Source of the DNA: Phycisphaerales bacterium
Lineage (GTDB): Bacteria > Planctomycetota > Phycisphaerae > Phycisphaerales > UBA1924
Assembly: GCA_016709445.1 (NCBI GenBank)
Contig: JADJMV010000017.1
Span: 12,848-76,847, forward strand
Length of the DNA: 64,000 bases
Reading direction: 5' to 3'
Numbering within the stretch: position 1 is the first letter of the stretch; every line of letters starts with the position of its first letter. A program made the position numbers and the translations under genes. Below are positions 27,560 to 37,871 of the stretch, one piece after another. The notes under the pieces were generated by a model. It worked only from the letters and a program-made list of their open reading frames with translations, was not told where the DNA came from and searched no databases.

Positions 27560-28066
27560 TTCGTGCCCCTCAGACGCACCGAACTCAGGTCAGCGTTCTC
27601 CCCCTCGCCACCGGGCTGCCCATCGGCCCCGTAACTCACGACCTCGTAGGGGTGACCCTCCGGGCCCGGCGCGATGTAGACGTAGGCCCGCTCCCAAGGG
27701 TCGAGCAGACTGTCCGCGGCCAGGTAGTACGCGCTGGTCGGGGCCGCCTCGGCGAGCACACGCAGCCCGGCGTCGAGATCAGGCCAGGCGGCTCTGGTCC
27801 ATGTAGTAAACCTCGAGCCGCCCCACGATCTGCCCGATCCCCGTCTTGGCCAGCTCGTGCTTGCCCTTGCCGAAAGCCCCGCTGAACCCAACCGCCAGCG
27901 TCGCGGCCAGCAGGCCGAGGATCACCACCACCGCCAACACCTCGACCAGCGTCATACCGCGACGAGCGGAGTTTGAACGCCAAGGGCGCGAAGAGCGCGA
28001 AAGAACCGGAGAACGCCCGGCAAAGAATGCACGCTGTGCAAATCGAGATGTCTGATCGTCCCGCAT
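27556..28066 (-). CDS. gspG: GspG major pseudopilin, frame broken near 27785, leader supplied by a repeat element
   Basis: Major pseudopilin: RRG|MTLVEVLAVVVILGLLAATLAVGF followed by GKHELAKTGIGQIVGRLEVYYMDQSRL. In a shifted frame it continues PDLDAGLRVLAEAAPTSAYYL...DPWERAYVYIAPGPEGHPYEVVSYGADGQPGGEGENADLS, the classic GspG C-terminal calcium-site region. One extra base in the GG at 27784-27785 explains the shift. The only in-frame start that yields a leader is the ATG at 28066. That ATG, its AGGCGG site and most of the 37-residue leader lie inside the inverted-repeat element 27971-28105. The normal leader would be much shorter. Confidence 0.88.
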
Positions 28067-28105
28067 CGTTCCGCCTGCCTTCCTTCGCGCTCTTCGCGTT
28101 CAAAC
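27971..28105. repeat. 135-bp inverted-repeat (MITE/REP-like) element between gspF and gspG
   Basis: The element starts GTTTGAACGC and ends with its exact reverse complement GCGTTCAAAC. Further similarity inside the arms consists of AAGAGCGCGAA tracts near both ends, which could fold as a long hairpin. It contains the gspF stop codon (28100-28102) and the gspG start codon. No transposase is encoded, and no target duplication is evident. Only one copy was noticed in this window. Confidence 0.72.
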
Positions 28106-29377
28106 GATTCTCTGGAGCCTGAGGATCGGCAGCACCGCGCCCATCACCACGAACCCGATCAGTGTCGCCAGCGTCAGGATCACCGCAGGCTCCAGCAGGC
28201 TCGCCAGCCGATCGATCGCCCGCGTCGCCGACCGGTGCGTCCGCGCCGCCAGGCGACCCAGGATCTCCGGCAACTCCCCCGCGCTCTCGCCGATCGCGAT
28301 CAACCCGCGGCACTCGTCGTCGAACCACGCGGGGTCCGCCAGCGAGTCCGCAAAGCTCGCGCCCCGCTCCAGCTCCCCCGCGGCCCGCTCCAAACCACTC
28401 GCCAGCGAGCCGCCCAACCAGCCCGAGACCGTCGGCGCCGTGATCTTGAGCGACTCAACCAGCGGCACGCCCGTCCGCACCAGCTCCGCCAGGTTGGTCC
28501 ACGCCCTGGCCAGCAGCGCCCGCCGCGCAAACCCCGGCACGAGCCGACGCAGCAACCCCGGGACCCGCCACCCGCTCCGACGCAACCTCGCGCCCGCCGC
28601 GACGGCCCCCGCGCCCGCCGCGCCCGCCAACGGCACGCCGACCAGCCCATACCGCACAATGCCCCGCCCCACCGCGATGATCGCAATCGTCAGCCGCGGC
28701 GGCTCGATCCCCGCGTCCCGCAGAATGCCCACCAGGTCCGGCAGCGTCTTGATGCTCAGGAACACCACCACCCCGACGCCCACGCAGCACACCACCGCCG
28801 GATAGGTCAGCGCCCCGACGATCTTCGCCGAGAGCGCCCCCGACCGCTCGTGCCGCTCCGCAAGCGCCCGCAGCACGCCGGGCAACTCCCCCGACGCCCT
28901 GGCCGCGCGGGCCATCGCCACCTCCGCCGGCTCGAACCACCACGAGTGCCGCTCCATCGCCTCGTCCAGCGCCGCCCCGTCCCGCAACTCCTCGCGCACC
29001 TCGACGAGCATCGTCCGCAGCGCCGAACCCTTACGACCCCCACCACCCCCACCACTCCCCGCCAGCGTCGTCACCGCATCAACCACCGGCAGCCCCGCCT
29101 CGAGCATGGTGGCCAGGCTGTCGTACAGCTCCGCCTTGGGCCCGACCCGCCTCATCCGCGCATGCCGCCGCAGCGAGGCGACCAGCGGCGCGAGCCAGCG
29201 CCCAAGCCCTCCCCGATCGAACGCGATCCGCCGCGCCGGCCGCGCATCGATCACCTGCAACCCGATCCGCCGCAGCGACGCCCGCAGCGCCGCGGGAGAC
29301 TCCGCCGCCAGCTCGCCGTCGACCCGCCCCGCCCGGCCCCCGCCCATCGGGATCGCCCTATATCGGTACACCCTCAC
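28100..29377 (-). CDS. gspF: GspF type II secretion inner membrane platform protein
   Basis: A 425-residue polytopic protein with two T2SSF domains. The first includes LYDSLATMLEAGLPVVDAVTTLAG and the second FARRALLARAWTNLAELVRTGVPLVESL; each is followed by membrane helices (VVCCVGVGVVVFLSI and VILTLATLIGFVVMGAVLPIL). The N-terminal region MRVYRYRAIPMGGGRAGRVDGELAAES matches the usual GspF start. It overlaps gspE by four bases. The last codon and the stop are formed at the border of the 135-bp inverted-repeat element. Confidence 0.93.
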   Translation of the reverse strand: MRVYRYRAIPMGGGRAGRVDGELAAESPAALRASLRRIGLQVIDARPARRIAFDRGGLGRWLAPLVASLRRHARMRRVGPKAELYDSLATMLEAGLPVVDAVTTLAGSGGGGGGRKGSALRTMLVEVREELRDGAALDEAMERHSWWFEPAEVAMARAARASGELPGVLRALAERHERSGALSAKIVGALTYPAVVCCVGVGVVVFLSIKTLPDLVGILRDAGIEPPRLTIAIIAVGRGIVRYGLVGVPLAGAAGAGAVAAGARLRRSGWRVPGLLRRLVPGFARRALLARAWTNLAELVRTGVPLVESLKITAPTVSGWLGGSLASGLERAAGELERGASFADSLADPAWFDDECRGLIAIGESAGELPEILGRLAARTHRSATRAIDRLASLLEPAVILTLATLIGFVVMGAVLPILRLQRIV

Positions 29378-30912
29378 GCCAGCCCCCCCACCACACGTGC
29401 AAGCTCGGCCCTCGTCGTCCGCCCCGCCTCGACCAGCGCCTCGCCCTCCTCCTCCAGCCCCCGGACACCACCGCGGCGGACATGCACGCGGATCGCGCCC
29501 GCGGACGACCCCCCCGAGATGAGTTCGCGCACCGCGTCGTCGATCGTGATCAGCTCGAAGATCGCCGTCCGCCCGCTATAGCCCGATCCGAAGCACGCCC
29601 CACACCCCTCGCCCCCGCACGCCCCATGCCGCAGCCGCAGCAGCCGCTGCGCCAGCACCGCCGAGACCGACGAGGCGACCAGGTAGGGCTCGACCCCCAG
29701 GTCCAGCAACCGCGTCACCGCCGTCGCGGCGTCGTTGGTGTGCAGCGTCGAAAACACGAGGTGCCCGGTGAGGCTCGCCTGGATCGCGATCCGCGCCGTC
29801 TCGGCGTCCCGGATCTCGCCCACCATGATCACGTCCGGGTCCTGCCGCAGGATGTGCCGCAGCCCGCCCGCAAACGTGATCCCCTTCTTCGAGTTCACCT
29901 GCGCCTGACTGATCGCCAGCCCCGCCGTCGCCAGCTCATACTCGATCGGGTCCTCGATCGTCATGATGTTCAGGTCGCCCCCGTCGAGCAACGCCCGCGC
30001 GGCCCCGCTCCCCTCAGTGCCCGCCCGCCGCGCCTCCCCCCGCGTCGCCAGCCACCGCAGCGTCGTGTACAGCGTCGTCGTCTTCCCGCTCCCCGTCGGG
30101 CCGGTGACCAGCACGATCCCGCTCGACCTCCCCGCGCACGCCAGAAACCCCCGCTCCACCCCCGCCGCCATCCCCAGCCCCGCGAAGTCCTCGAGTCCCG
30201 GCCCGTGCCCCACGTCCAGCAGCCGCAGCACCGCCCGCTCCCCATAGCTGGTCGGCAGCGTGCTGATCCGCAGATCGACCGAACGCCCCGAGCCCAGAGT
30301 CACCGTCGCCCGCCCGTCCTGCGGCACGCGCCGCTCGGCGATATCCATCCGCCCCATCACCTTGATCCGGCTCACGATCGGCGCCGTCAGCCGCACCGGC
30401 AGCTCCCCCACCGTCTGCAGCACCCCGTCCAGCCGATACCGCACCAGCGTCCGGTCCGCCAGCGGCTGCACATGCACATCGCTCGCCCCCCCCGAAACCG
30501 CTTCAAAGAGCAGCCCATCCACCAGCCGCACCACCGGCCCCTTGCCCTCCGTCGAGAGCAGGTCCCGGTCGGCCAGCTGCAGCAGCCGCTCGACATCCTC
30601 CGCCGCCGCGCCCCCGCCCTCGTCCCCACCCCGCGGCCGGCCGACCGACCCATACGCCCCGTCGATCCGGCGGGCCAGTTCCTCATCCTCCAGCACCACC
30701 GGCGCGACCCGCGTCCCCAGCCGCACCCCGACATTGAAGACCGCGCACGCGTCCGACCGCCCGCTCACCAGCAGCCGCTCAATCCCGGCCCCATCTCCAA
30801 GCCCCGCGCTCAGCACCAGGTGCTGCCGGGCAAAGTCCCGCGGGATCAGCCGCAGGAACGCCTCGCTCGGCGGGGCGAGGTCCGCGCTCGCTGGGCTCGC
30901 GCTCCCCGTCAT
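29374..30912 (-). CDS. gspE: GspE type II secretion ATPase
   Basis: A 512-residue secretion ATPase. The C-terminal motor carries Walker A GPTGSGKTTT, the Asp box IMTIEDPIEYEL, Walker B DPDVIMVGEIRD and the His box TGHLVFSTLHTNDA. The cysteine region is reduced to a single cluster CGGEGCGACFGSGYSGR instead of the usual two CxxC pairs. The N-terminal domain begins LRLIPRDFARQH. The start at 30912 overlaps the gspD stop (30909) as ATGA; ten upstream codons of the open frame are not needed. Confidence 0.95.
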   Translation of the reverse strand: MTGSASPASADLAPPSEAFLRLIPRDFARQHLVLSAGLGDGAGIERLLVSGRSDACAVFNVGVRLGTRVAPVVLEDEELARRIDGAYGSVGRPRGGDEGGGAAAEDVERLLQLADRDLLSTEGKGPVVRLVDGLLFEAVSGGASDVHVQPLADRTLVRYRLDGVLQTVGELPVRLTAPIVSRIKVMGRMDIAERRVPQDGRATVTLGSGRSVDLRISTLPTSYGERAVLRLLDVGHGPGLEDFAGLGMAAGVERGFLACAGRSSGIVLVTGPTGSGKTTTLYTTLRWLATRGEARRAGTEGSGAARALLDGGDLNIMTIEDPIEYELATAGLAISQAQVNSKKGITFAGGLRHILRQDPDVIMVGEIRDAETARIAIQASLTGHLVFSTLHTNDAATAVTRLLDLGVEPYLVASSVSAVLAQRLLRLRHGACGGEGCGACFGSGYSGRTAIFELITIDDAVRELISGGSSAGAIRVHVRRGGVRGLEEEGEALVEAGRTTRAELARVVGGLA

Positions 30913-33121
30913 CGGATCAGCCTCGGCCGTGGCTCCGGCCACCCGTCGTCGATCCCGACGCCCGCCCGGCCCTCGTCGCTCAAATACTTGAGGTCCTCGA
31001 ATCCCCGGTCCCGCAGGATCGTCGGCCGGATGAAGACGTAGAACCGCGACCGGCTGCTCGTCTTGCTCCGGTTCTTGAACGCCTCCCCCACCACCGGGAT
31101 CTCGCTGAGCAGCGGGATCCCCGTCTCCGCGGCCCCCTCCGTCCGCAGCTCAATCCCACCCACCGCGATCGTGAACCCATCGGGGATCGTCGCGACGCTG
31201 TTGATCGAGTTCTGCTGCCTCGGCGGCGGGATCGTCGCGTCCGCGGCCGCCCCCACGAACGCGCTGAGCGAGATCTGGTACTCCAGCCGCAGATGATCGC
31301 CCTCGGCAATCTGCGGCGTCACGCTCACCTCTCTGCCCGCCGGCGACGACCCGCCATAAGAGGTCGTCGCGACGGTGTCAGGCGTTGACCGTGGTATACG
31401 GCTGCTCCAGCACCGAGTTGATGCTCGCCTGTTCGTTGCTCGCGACGAGCACCTGGGGCATCGAGAGCGACCGCCCGTGGTTCAGGCTCTTGAGCGCGCG
31501 CAGCACCACGCTGAAGTCCCCGGGGTTGAGCACGATCCCGCTGAATCCGGCGCCGCGATCCCCGATCGACGATGACGCCGACCCCGTCGAACTGAGCCCG
31601 AAGAGCGAACTGAGCTTGGCGATTGTGTCGTTCGGGCCATTGATGAGCTTCTCAATCTCGACTCCCAAGTCCAGGGAGTCGCTCTCGGAGAGGCTGATGA
31701 TCAAGACTTCGAGCAGGACCTGCGGGCGGCGGACGTCGAGGTCGTGGAGGAGCTGCTCGATACGATCCAGTTCCCCTCCCGAGCCCGTGGCCAGAATGGC
31801 GTTCACGCCCGGGTCGACGACCAGCCTCGGACCGACTTGCGCTGCCGTGGTCCCCCGATGCCCCGACTCCGCCGCTTCGGGCACGCCTGACCGAGTCTCG
31901 CCCGGCGCACCACGGCTCTCAAGGGCAATGCCGAGCAAAGCCGCCCCGCCGCCAGCCGTGGGGCCGCTTTCACCAGCAATCTGACCGGAGGAGATCAGAC
32001 CCTGAAGCACCCCGAGCACCTCTTCGGCATCCCGGTTCTGCAATCGGAACATCCGGGACACCCGAGGTGCCCCCTGCTGGGCGGTGAGTACCTGTTCAAG
32101 CAGGGATGCGGTCCTCTGCTGCTGGTAGGCCGTCCCGACCACGAGAATCGTCCCGGTCGCCGGATCGCCCAAGATGAGGAAGCCTGAGCCGGCCCAGTCT
32201 CCCCCGACAAGGCGTTCCAGCGAGGTGGCTACTTCGAGCGGTTGAGCATCTCCCAAGGCGAAGCTCATCGTCCGGAGAGCTTCGCTCTCCTCAAGCGAGG
32301 CAATGAGCTCGGCCCACCGAGCCCACTCCGCTTCCGGCGCGATCAGGAGTACCGATTGCTCGGCAGCCCCCGCCACGAGCTCGCCCCGAAGTCGCTCCGC
32401 CCCGGCTGCGGCCCGACTCGCTTCGAGCTTGTCCACCATTTCCAGCAACTGGGCGGCGCTCAAGCGATGCAGCCGGAATTCCTTGGGCACGGGCGTGGGC
32501 CCCGCGGCCTCCAGTGCCCGGATCGCATCGAGCAGCGTCGGGAGGCGAACTGAGAGGTCGCCGAGGAGGACGGCGTGTAAGTCCGGCAGTGGTATCACCA
32601 TACCGCCTCGCGCCGATAGCAGCGGCTTAATGGCCGCAGCGACATCCTCCGCCCGGCGGACGCGGAGGACCACGCGGAGTACCCGGAATCCCGGCTGTAC
32701 ACGGGCCGGGTTGGCAGGTCCGGGCCCCGGTGCGTCGTGCTCATCGACGGCCTCTGCATCCTCGACCATCGCCAATCCCGCGGCCCCGCTGAGAGGTACG
32801 ACGCTCATCGCGCTATTGCCGACTACTTTGACCGTTGTTAGTTCCCGAGCGGCGAGGAGGCGGTTCGTGAGTTCCCACAACTCCGTGTCAGACAAGCCCT
32901 TGTTGAGTCGGAGGGCGACGCTCCCACCAACTTTCGCATCGTAGTCGATGCTCAGATCGAGGCGAGAGGCAGCGAGGGTTCACGAGCCGAGCCAAGTCAA
33001 CGGTCGATGCCGGCTGTATCCCCGGGCGCGCATCTTGCGGCTGCGCGCCGACCTGGGGTGTTGCGGCGCCGATCGTCGCGCCGGCGATGCTCGCAAAGCA
33101 TGTCTTCAAGCGTTGTCCCAT
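30909..33121 (-). CDS. gspD: GspD secretin, outer membrane channel; frame broken twice
   Basis: Outer membrane secretin of about 736 residues after repair. The signal region MGQRLKTCFASIAGATIGAA starts at 33121. N-domain repeats follow (FRVLRVVLRVRRAEDVAAAIKPLL; FRLHRLSAAQLLEMVDKLE; FRLQNRDAEEVLGVLQGLI). The secretin core has RPQVLLEVLIISLSESDSLDLGVEIEK and the signature IPDGFTIAVGGIELRTE...PLLSEIPVVGEAFKNRS. Frame breaks lie at a C3 run (32976-32978) and a CC (31381-31382). Deleting one base at each gives VNLAASRLDLSIDYDAK and TVNADTVATTSYGG, which read as normal secretin. It is the first gene of the operon, with the promoter presumably in 33122-33410. Confidence 0.9.
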
Positions 33122-33410
33122 GAGTCCAGTGTAACAAACGCCCACGTGGAGCACATCATGCTTTCCATCATCGTGGCTGTCGATACCCGCGTGGGCACGC
33201 CATGCCTCCGATCAGCGATCCCCGCAGCATGCTCGCCTCCATAGACATGTGGCACCGGACTGACCGAGCACACGGGAAACCCCGCAATCTGAGTTCCAAT
33301 CGTGATGTTGTCGCCGGAGGCCCTTGCACGCTCGGATTGCTTCCGGTATGCCATGTCCTGTTTCCATCTTCGGGGACACCGCGCAAGCGGCCGGGAAGAG
33401 GAGCTCCACG
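33122..33410. other. Divergent intergenic region between gspD and the RHS gene
   Basis: About 290 bases between the starts of the leftward type II secretion operon and the rightward RHS gene. Composition is less GC-rich than in the neighbouring genes. Promoters for both directions should lie here, but no consensus site could be identified by eye. Small open frames in it have no family sequence. Confidence 0.45.
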
Positions 33411-35896
33411 ATGCCACATGGCCCATCCTGTCACACAATTCTGTGGTCCGCTATCGTTGCGTGCCTGTCTGGCACTCGCACGGTGCTTTTCGCCCAGTCG
33501 TGCGAAGAGTCCGACAACGCGGTCGTTGTCCCCGTGGTTACGGATCCGCACGACGGCTCCGATCCGTGCGCATCGAGGTCGCACGTCGTGCAGACGACTG
33601 ATGGAGAAGGCCACGACCATTACGCCTGGACGACCGACGGGCCCGGCGCGGTGATCCCATCACCCGGCTGGCAGTCGCTATTCTTTCCTTATAACGCAGG
33701 CGGTTACTACCCCTGCGGCGGGGACGCATCCGTCTTCAGCTATCCCTCGCTCCCATGGCACTATCCGCAGACCGAGACGGTTGTCCCATTCGGCTTCCGG
33801 CTCAATCGTGCCCCGATGGCCTCTCCGGCACCGGGCGACTTCCTCCCGGTGGGGCACGACCTCGCGGAGCACTCGACGTGCCTCCTCCCGCCCGGCGGGT
33901 CGGCCATCTCAACCGACTGGCAAGGAAGCTTCCGCCCGACGCTCGACCGAAAGGTCGACCTCGTGACGGGCCTGCCCCTTGTGCAGGTGACGGATCTGGA
34001 GCTTCCCTTCGGCGGCGCGACGTTTCGGCTGACGCGCACGAGGTCCGGAATGCGCCCTGACGCTCTCCCGCCCCCCGGAATGCTCTCCCAACGCGTCTCA
34101 GCCCCGGACGCGTGGTGGGATTGGGCGGGGATGGGGTGGATGCTGAGCGAGAATCCCCTCCTCGTGATCGACTCGGCCCTCCCCGACGTGACGGGCGACC
34201 AGCCCTACACGAGCTGGTTCATCGTGGATGCCCACCACTCGATCCCCTTCCAGTTGATCGAGGCGACCGGCGTGTACGAGGCCCCGCCGCGGTTCAGGTC
34301 CCGAATGACGCATGACGGCGAATGGGGCGTCGTGGCGACGAAGGCCGACGGGAAGCACATTTATGGGTGGGTTGATCGCCCCAAGCAATACGACATTTTC
34401 CTCTATGACGGCGCGTTGCACTACACGTTTGTCGCGCTTTGGGAAGACGTCCCGCCGAACCTCTGGGACTCCAGCATCCTCGGCGGGGGTGGTGGCATTG
34501 TGGAGAGCTCATTTCACGACCGCCCGTTGCTCCCCGATGCGCTGAATGATCCGCAGCACAGCCCGTGGACGTCGGATGTCAACCCCGGCATAGGCCTGCC
34601 CTACTACGGACTTTGCACCAAAGTCGAGGATCAGTACGGCCACCGCGTGGACATCGAGTATTGCTCGGTGCTCGGTGCGCAAATGGACGATTCGAGCACT
34701 GCGGACTGCGTCGAGTGCATGCGCCGGACAGTCCAGAAGGGTCAGATCCGCGACATCAAGCTCTCGACTCGGGGCGAGGTCCAGTGGACGCTGCTCTATG
34801 CACACCGCATGTTTGCCGGCCTGCAGCTCGGAGCCGACGGATTCTACGACAACATCGATTTGAGGTATCAGTGGGACGGGAACGGCCAGCAGCCCAATGG
34901 GTACGAGGGCTTCGGCTGGGTCCCATCCCAGTATTCCGACGATCCGGACGATCCCACGCCCGGACGGTACCAGCCGCAATACTTCGATCTACACGGCCAC
35001 GTCGCCCTTGATCGCATTCTCGTCTACAAGGGCGAGCTGTCCGGCGCATTGCTCGATGCCGTCGAGCCATTCCTGACCATCCCCCACACGGACACGGGCT
35101 CGCTCGACGACTCCGGGATGGACCCCCTCGTTGAATATGCCGAGCACAAGGACGCGGGCGACCCAGAGTTGGGGACCGATTGGGCGTTCAAGCTCCGGTA
35201 CTACTACGACATCAACACGAACACCGGGCGCCCGCTGTCGCCCCCGCTCCTCATCCGCGAGGAGACCTTGACCGCGCACGGTGCGGGTGCGCCGACCAGT
35301 GCCAACCGTGTCTACCAGTACGATCTCAACGAAGCGCTGCTTTGCTCGCACTGGTCGCAGCTCTATGCGGACGGGGGCAATCTCTGGGACGCAGAAGAAC
35401 TCTATCCCATACCTTGGCTTCGTTTCATCTTCGACGATGAGGGCCTAAATCGGTTGGCCGAGGACTGGGATAAGCCCGGCACCTGGCAGAGTGGGAGCAT
35501 CCCGGGCAACTTTGACCTCACCTTGCTCGGCCGAAATCGGCGGAGCGACAATCCCGGCGCCCTCAACGACGACGAGAGTGGGGCCTTCGCCAGAACCCTC
35601 AGCCGGTACGCCTCCGTCGAGTATGGATCGTTCGATTCCGAGAGCTGGCCGGCCGCGGGCGGCCCGGAGGCCCCCGACATCGAGAAGCTGACCACCTCCC
35701 CGGGGCAACAGCTCTTCGAGGACCGGACCCGCCTTTCGGGTGATAACATCGGCGGCCTCGTCCACGATCTCGCGTACACCGACGAGACTGGAGCCCGCCG
35801 CTACTTCCGGATCAACCGCGTATGCCACGTGCCGCCGGCCATCGCGGGGGGCGGCTTCGATCCGGGGTTTTGGCTCGACCAGTGGCCCGCGACAGA
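33411..35896 (+). CDS. RHS-family giant surface protein, N-terminal segment (frame 1 of 3)
   Basis: First part of one RHS gene spanning 33411-42119. The ATG at 33411 follows GAGGAG and opens a signal peptide (TILWSAIVACLSGTRTVLFAQS). An N-terminal domain then has FRPTLDRKVDLVTGLPLVQVTDLELPFGGATFRLTRTRSG, the usual opening of the RHS beta-shell, and many aromatic and acidic repeats. Sequence in this frame stays sensible until GFWLDQWPATD near 35895, after which it continues in another frame. That single change needs one missing base and is the only likely deletion-type break among those seen. Export is expected through the Sec signal. Confidence 0.85.
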
Positions 35897-37871
35897 TGCG
35901 CAGCGTACTTCGCGCACCCCTACTACTGGCAACCCTATGCCCCAGACGACTCGACGCCCGCTGGATTGGTGAACCACATCGGCCTGGACGAAGCCCGCTG
36001 GATTGCTGTGGTCGACGCGTACTCGGACGACGAGTCGATGCGAAATCTGAACGAGGCCTACGACTCGAGCGACTACTCCGTCCGGGCGGGCCAGTCGAGC
36101 CGGCGACTCGTGGAGATGAACCCTGCCGGCTACATCCTCCGCGACCTGCATTGGGACTTCACCCGCGACGGCGCGCAGCTCACGGGAACGGGTCTCGGCG
36201 AGCAGTTCATCTATAAGACCGCTGCGACCTACTTTCAGGACGAGGGCCACCCGCTGCCAGACGTGCCCGATCCGAACGAGGACGGCTACGTTGAGGACCC
36301 ATGGGTCGCCGCCCGCGACGAGCTGTTCCTCGTGCAGCACCGCTCTGTCGGCTGGTCTGCCGGCTGGCTCAATGACGTGGGCGATCAGATCGACGAGCAT
36401 CTCACGGGGCTTGTGCACTTCTACCAATACGACTACAACGACACCGCGGCCCTGACCTTCGAACAGTGGCCGGCGCAGTCCCGCATGTACCTCGCGGCCG
36501 AGGGTGTCCAGCAGGGCAGCGATGCGGCGCCCATGGATCGGGCGTATACCCGCCAGACCATCCGAGATCCAGAGTCGGTCAGGCCCATGGATGTCCTCGC
36601 CGAGGTCGAGTTCACCTCATGGGACTCCTCCTCGCAGTTGCTCCAGCCCGCGGACATCCCCATCTCCCCAAGCGGAGAGCCGCTGAATCAAGGCGTCGTG
36701 ATCCGCCAGTTCCGCACACAGTGGGGCGAGGGTGACGCCGACACTCCCGAATCAGAGCGACCCGTCGACGGCCGGCTCGTCATCGGCCCGCCCCGCCAGC
36801 AGCACCCCGGATCCGGTTGGTACTATCCCGTTGAGGCGGAGTTCTACGAGGACGGCAGCACTCTTTGGGCCGCGTCGGGCCTCGTCCTCGATCCCACCAG
36901 CCCCAACTCAGCCGAGCCCGATGAGTACGAGTCACTCATCTTCACATACTACCAGCGCGACCCCGGGACCGGATCGAGCCGCTTCACGGTCGTCGACGCC
37001 GAGGCGCACGCCACGATCACATCAACCTCCGGCGCCGAGGTGACCCGGCTCGAGTCCGCGGATTGGCCGAGCTTTGACGGAGAGACGCCGTGGCAACGCA
37101 TTGCCAATGGTCCCGCGTACAACTCGGTCACGGAGTTCGTCTACAGCGACGACCTCGGCCTTGTCGACATCTACATGCCGAACCAGCGTCGATGGTCGAA
37201 GCGGGTCTACATCATCGATCACTCGATCACGCGAGATGATGGAGAGTGGGATGGCGACGAGGCGTTCTTTCCGCTCCGCATCGCGCGAGACTGTATCTTC
37301 AACGATCTCTACGTGGGCTCGAACGGCAACCTCGTTGATGGCCCGTTCTACACCGGCTCACCCGGCGAGGTCAACGACTTCGCAGGCGAGACACCGCGGG
37401 GGAGCCTTCGGAAGCGACGAAAGGTGAACTTCGACGGCGCAAACGAGGGCCTTCTGGCGATTCCTGCGCAGGTCCAGACCGACGGGCCGAACCCCGATTT
37501 CACTCTGTATTGGAAGGTCACGATGGCGCTCGACGCCAACGGCCGCCCGCAGCAGGCCACGCTCCTCGAGCCCGATGTGAGTGGCGCTCTGTTCGCCGTC
37601 GGCTCCAAGATGTACAACGATCTCGGCGAGGTCGTTCGCGAGCAGGAAATCGACGGCTCAATCATGCGCGAGACTCGGAACCAGCTCGGGTTCCCCCTGC
37701 GCACGTATGTCGGCACGCGCGACACGGCGTGGGTGGACGTCGAGGGAGGAACTGAGCCCACCCCCGAGACCTATAACATGATCCTGACCGGCCGGACAGA
37801 GTACGGCTCGGGCGTCAACGACGCCTGGCTGCCAACGGTCGTTCGCCAGTATCGGTCCAGTCCCGAGTGGG
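35897..37871 (+). CDS. RHS protein, middle segment (frame 2 of 3)
   Basis: Continuation of the RHS gene: AAYFAHPYYWQPYAPDD... through FTYYQRDPGTGSSRFTVVDAEAHA, EFVYSDDLGLVDIYMPNQRRW and DLGEVVREQEIDGSIMRETRNQLG, all YD-like beta-hairpin repeats of the RHS shell. It ends at RQYRSSPEW, where GGG at 37869-37871 carries one extra base. Dropping that base reads on as RLDHHGAPPANDPDGYATLTSY. Annotation software will likely call this as a separate or pseudo gene; it is the middle of one protein. Confidence 0.82.

Noticed and set aside
27971..28105. Inverted repeat read as a terminator between gspF and gspG
   Set aside because: It lacks a T tract on the minus strand, carries the gspG start, and lies inside an otherwise fully coupled operon.
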